Positions 7,188 through 8,796 of a DNA stretch of 8,796 bases are shown piece after piece (position 1 is the first letter of the stretch; each line of letters begins with the position of its first letter). A program made the position numbers and the translations under genes. The notes beneath the pieces were generated by a model. The model was not told the DNA's origin, ran no database searches, and worked only from the letters and a program-made list of their open reading frames with translations. Source of the stretch: an uncultured Phycisphaerae bacterium (GTDB taxonomy: Bacteria > Planctomycetota > Phycisphaerae > Phycisphaerales > SM1A02); contig CALCOW010000227.1 in the NCBI GenBank assembly GCA_937899935.1, forward strand, positions 1-8,796. The letters are read 5' to 3'.

Positions 7188-8108
7188 GTCTTCATTTGAT
7201 GGAGGTTGGGCGTCTCTCCAATACGCCCACCAAGCCAAACGTTTAAGTGCATAGCTTGTGCCATCTGGGTTTCTATATTGAACCATCACATGTCTTGCGT
7301 CTTCTGCCATCCAGAACTGGATCGGTTGCTGGTGCGTGTTGTCATCCAAAGTGAGTGACAGGTGGTGTGTCCAGAGTGTGCCAATGGGTACCGTGATCCT
7401 GACGCGTCCGTTATAGGTAATGGTTGCACGCTGTGGCTTGTTGTCAGAACTTCTGGTCGTGGTTTGATCAGCGATCAAAGTCACATTCATTGTGGGTTGT
7501 GTGGAACCATCCTTTGGGAAAGAGAAGTTGCGCAACGTGAGTGGAAGTGCATTAAAGAATGTGAGTTGATCTGCTTCTTTGAGTTTGCCACTGAGATGAC
7601 CGGGGCCCGGGAAGTAGTTGTACTGATTATATTGAACGTCATTGCCATCGCTGACAAAATGGCGGTAGGTGCTACCACAATCTTCTTGGGTCGAAGTCGT
7701 GAGTTTGTATAAGTCTAAGTTGCTGCGATTCACAAAACTGGTGGTGAGAAACCGATACACGTAGTTCTCGGTAGGAATCTGCTCACTGATATTGAGTTTA
7801 AAAACCTCAATTGCATCAGTCACATTTTGATCACTCTTGGTGGTTGTGGCTGGATTCATCAACTGCGTGTTTGTGAATATAGTGGCTTCATAAGTGCGCT
7901 CTTTACCGTAAATGACGCGCTTGGCGTCGTAGAGCGCCCACTCAGCCTTCCCCTGAAACCACGCTGGATCTCGACTCCAATCGCCAACTGGCGTTAGGGA
8001 GCAGGCCAATGCAAGTGGGACCAGAAGTGCGGTCGAAGTCAAGCTTGTTATCAGTGTCATATGGCGAGTATACCGCGCGCTTTCAAGCCAATCTTGGTCT
8101 GCCTGCAT
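7170..8108 (-). CDS. Exported protein, probable lipoprotein, of unknown function
   Basis: The longest form is 312 aa. A hydrophobic stretch (residues 18-35) ends in LALAC at C36, a plausible though imperfect lipobox, so the product is probably lipid-anchored or periplasmic. The mature part has WFQGKAEWALYDAKRVIYG (50-68), VFKLNIS (102-108), then YRFLTTSF (118-125) and TTSTQEDCGSTYRHF (137-151). This order (GKAE, KLN, TTS, QExCG) recalls an uncharacterised family I have seen in Bacteroidetes and others, sometimes mislabelled as septum formation inhibitor; this comes from memory. There are two possible starts. ATG 8108 gives a signal n-region with two Arg; ATG 8060 (residue 17) gives a short leader with no charge but lies just after a TATACT box. 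Neither has a Shine-Dalgarno sequence. It is convergent with ileS (18-bp overlap) and divergent from the tRNA-binding protein gene. Confidence 0.7.
   Translation of the reverse strand: MQADQDWLESARYTRHMTLITSLTSTALLVPLALACSLTPVGDWSRDPAWFQGKAEWALYDAKRVIYGKERTYEATIFTNTQLMNPATTTKSDQNVTDAIEVFKLNISEQIPTENYVYRFLTTSFVNRSNLDLYKLTTSTQEDCGSTYRHFVSDGNDVQYNQYNYFPGPGHLSGKLKEADQLTFFNALPLTLRNFSFPKDGSTQPTMNVTLIADQTTTRSSDNKPQRATITYNGRVRITVPIGTLWTHHLSLTLDDNTHQQPIQFWMAEDARHVMVQYRNPDGTSYALKRLAWWAYWRDAQPPSNEDLLGHR
8067..8072 (-). promoter_or_regulatory. Possible -10 box for a leaderless lipoprotein mRNA
   Basis: The minus strand reads TATACT, a 5/6 match to TATAAT, then six bases, then ATG at 8060. A normal start distance would place +1 on the A of that ATG, giving an mRNA without a 5' leader. 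This fits the absence of a Shine-Dalgarno sequence. No clear -35 is seen at 16-18 bases; TTGGCT is present, but only 13 bases upstream. Confidence 0.35.
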
Positions 8109-8118
8109 CGCATGCGAT
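8107..8118. repeat. Perfect 12-bp palindrome ATCGCATGCGAT in a divergent control region
   Basis: ATCGCATGCGAT reads identically on both strands. It lies between the divergent lipoprotein and tRNA-binding-protein genes if the former starts at 8060, and overlaps its start codon if it starts at 8108. A partial copy, CATGCG, recurs at 8131-8136, twenty bases from the CATGCG at 8111-8116. It may be an operator, but it could be chance. Confidence 0.4.
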
Positions 8119-8157
8119 CGGGCTTGTTACCATGCGTCACTGAAAGCGAGGATTGTT

Positions 8158-8511
8158 ATGGCCGAACAGGCAACAATTGCATTTGATGAATTTGCACGGG
8201 TCGAGTTACGGGTTGGGGTGGTTCGTGAGGCAGTCGCTCACCCGAATGCAGATAGGCTCATTCGTCTACAAATTGATGACGGCACTCCAGACGGGAGGCA
8301 AATTTGCGCTGGGCTGCGTGGACACTACGAGCCACCAGAGTCGCTTCAGGGTCGCCAGGTTATTTTTGTGGCGAACCTCGAGCCTCGAACCATCCGTGGA
8401 GAGATCTCACAGGGAATGGTGCTGGCAGCGGTCGATGGCGAGGGGGATAGCCAAAGGGTGGTTGCAATACAACCTGACGCATCGGTCCCTGGTGGAACCC
8501 GTGTCAGTTAG
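8158..8511 (+). CDS. Free-standing tRNA-binding OB-fold protein (MetRS-beta / EMAP-II type)
   Basis: This 117-residue protein is a single tRNA-binding domain, the module found at the C-terminus of many methionyl-tRNA synthetases and in Arc1p/EMAP-II and CsaA. It is expected to bind tRNA non-specifically in the cytoplasm and may act in trans with a synthetase. The diagnostic run is clear: FDEFARVELRVG (9-20), HPNADRLIRLQID (28-40), GRQICAGLRGHY (46-57), GRQVIFVANLEPRTIRG (65-81), SQGMVLAA (84-91) and a closing PGGTRV. ATG 8158 has GAGGA at 8148-8152 with five bases between. The gene is not fused to a synthetase here, so it is a beta-subunit-like stand-alone form. CsaA-type chaperones are the main alternative, though the GRQIxxGLRxHY pattern favours the MetRS-associated branch. 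Confidence 0.9.
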   Translation: MAEQATIAFDEFARVELRVGVVREAVAHPNADRLIRLQIDDGTPDGRQICAGLRGHYEPPESLQGRQVIFVANLEPRTIRGEISQGMVLAAVDGEGDSQRVVAIQPDASVPGGTRVS

Positions 8512-8527
8512 AGCCCTATCGGGTCTG

Positions 8528-8796
8528 TCATGAGCTTTCGATGGTCTGGCTGTCCTCTGAGGTATTGCTACTACTGGCATTTTCAGCAGCATCGTCGGCG
8601 TCCTGACTTTCCTTGCGAAGCAACTCGAATTGATGCCGATTCGCCATTTGGTCATAGCCAAAGACCTCAATCATCTCGTCACTGCCAAGCTCATCAACGG
8701 ACATCATGTTCTGCAGCACTCCGCTATGTGTGAGATTGCCATACATATCGGTGTCCAGCGGCAGAATGTCATTCAGTTGGACCACTAAAAGCGCCA
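8528..8796 (-). CDS. C-terminal end of an unrecognised protein (runs off right edge)
   Basis: The minus frame is open from the right edge to the TGA at 8528-8530, giving about 88 residues. The visible part starts ALLVVQLNDILPLDTD, continues through GVLQNMMSVDELGSDEM and FGYDQMANRHQFELLRKE, and ends in a 27-residue tail rich in Asp, Glu and Ser. A GTG at 8785 could be read as a start, but it has no ribosome-binding sequence and the frame stays open past it, so a longer gene beyond the window is more likely. I do not recognise the family. It is convergent with the tRNA-binding-protein gene, ending 16 bp away. Confidence 0.6.
   Translation of the reverse strand, partial: ALLVVQLNDILPLDTDMYGNLTHSGVLQNMMSVDELGSDEMIEVFGYDQMANRHQFELLRKESQDADDAAENASSSNTSEDSQTIESS

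Noticed and set aside
8510..8526. AGAGCCC-TATC-GGGTCT hairpin between the two convergent genes at the right end
   Set aside because: It has a bulged six-pair stem and no T-run; it could be a weak bidirectional stop signal but is not supported enough to list.

Overview
This window looks like an ordinary, gene-dense stretch of a Gram-negative-type bacterial chromosome of about 50% GC. It holds housekeeping and envelope genes and shows no mobile element, CRISPR array or phage trace. The lineage is an inference. A beta-barrel protein ending in Phe and a probable exported lipoprotein imply an outer membrane. The IleRS has an eroded C-terminal zinc site, several starts lack a Shine-Dalgarno sequence, and the uncharacterised exported families recall Planctomycetota, perhaps the Phycisphaerae. 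That placement comes from memory of protein style, not from a search.

Left part (1-1865): the first 400 codons of mutS run off the left edge on the minus strand. A DinB-fold metalloprotein gene is transcribed divergently from it across a short gap.

Middle (1866-4219, plus strand): an alanine tRNA gene with anticodon CGC and its own promoter comes first. Next is an outer-membrane beta-barrel protein of unknown role. Thirty-four bases later comes a ZIP-family metal transporter with histidine-rich segments, and these two may share a transcript.

Right part (4220-8796): ileS (complete isoleucyl-tRNA synthetase, 953 aa) is preceded by a perfect 10-bp inverted repeat whose right arm contains the only good ribosome-binding sequence. 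ileS converges on, and overlaps by 18 bp, a minus-strand gene for an exported protein or lipoprotein. Divergent from that gene is a small free-standing tRNA-binding OB-fold protein (MetRS-beta/EMAP type). The window closes with the C-terminal end of an unrecognised minus-strand gene.

The unifying theme is translation (tRNA-Ala, IleRS, tRNA-binding protein), mixed with mismatch repair and envelope or metal functions. I found no convincing multi-gene novel system. The best leads are the dyad over the ileS ribosome-binding region, the loss of zinc ligands in IleRS, and -10 boxes placed almost directly on the starts of the lipoprotein gene and mutS.
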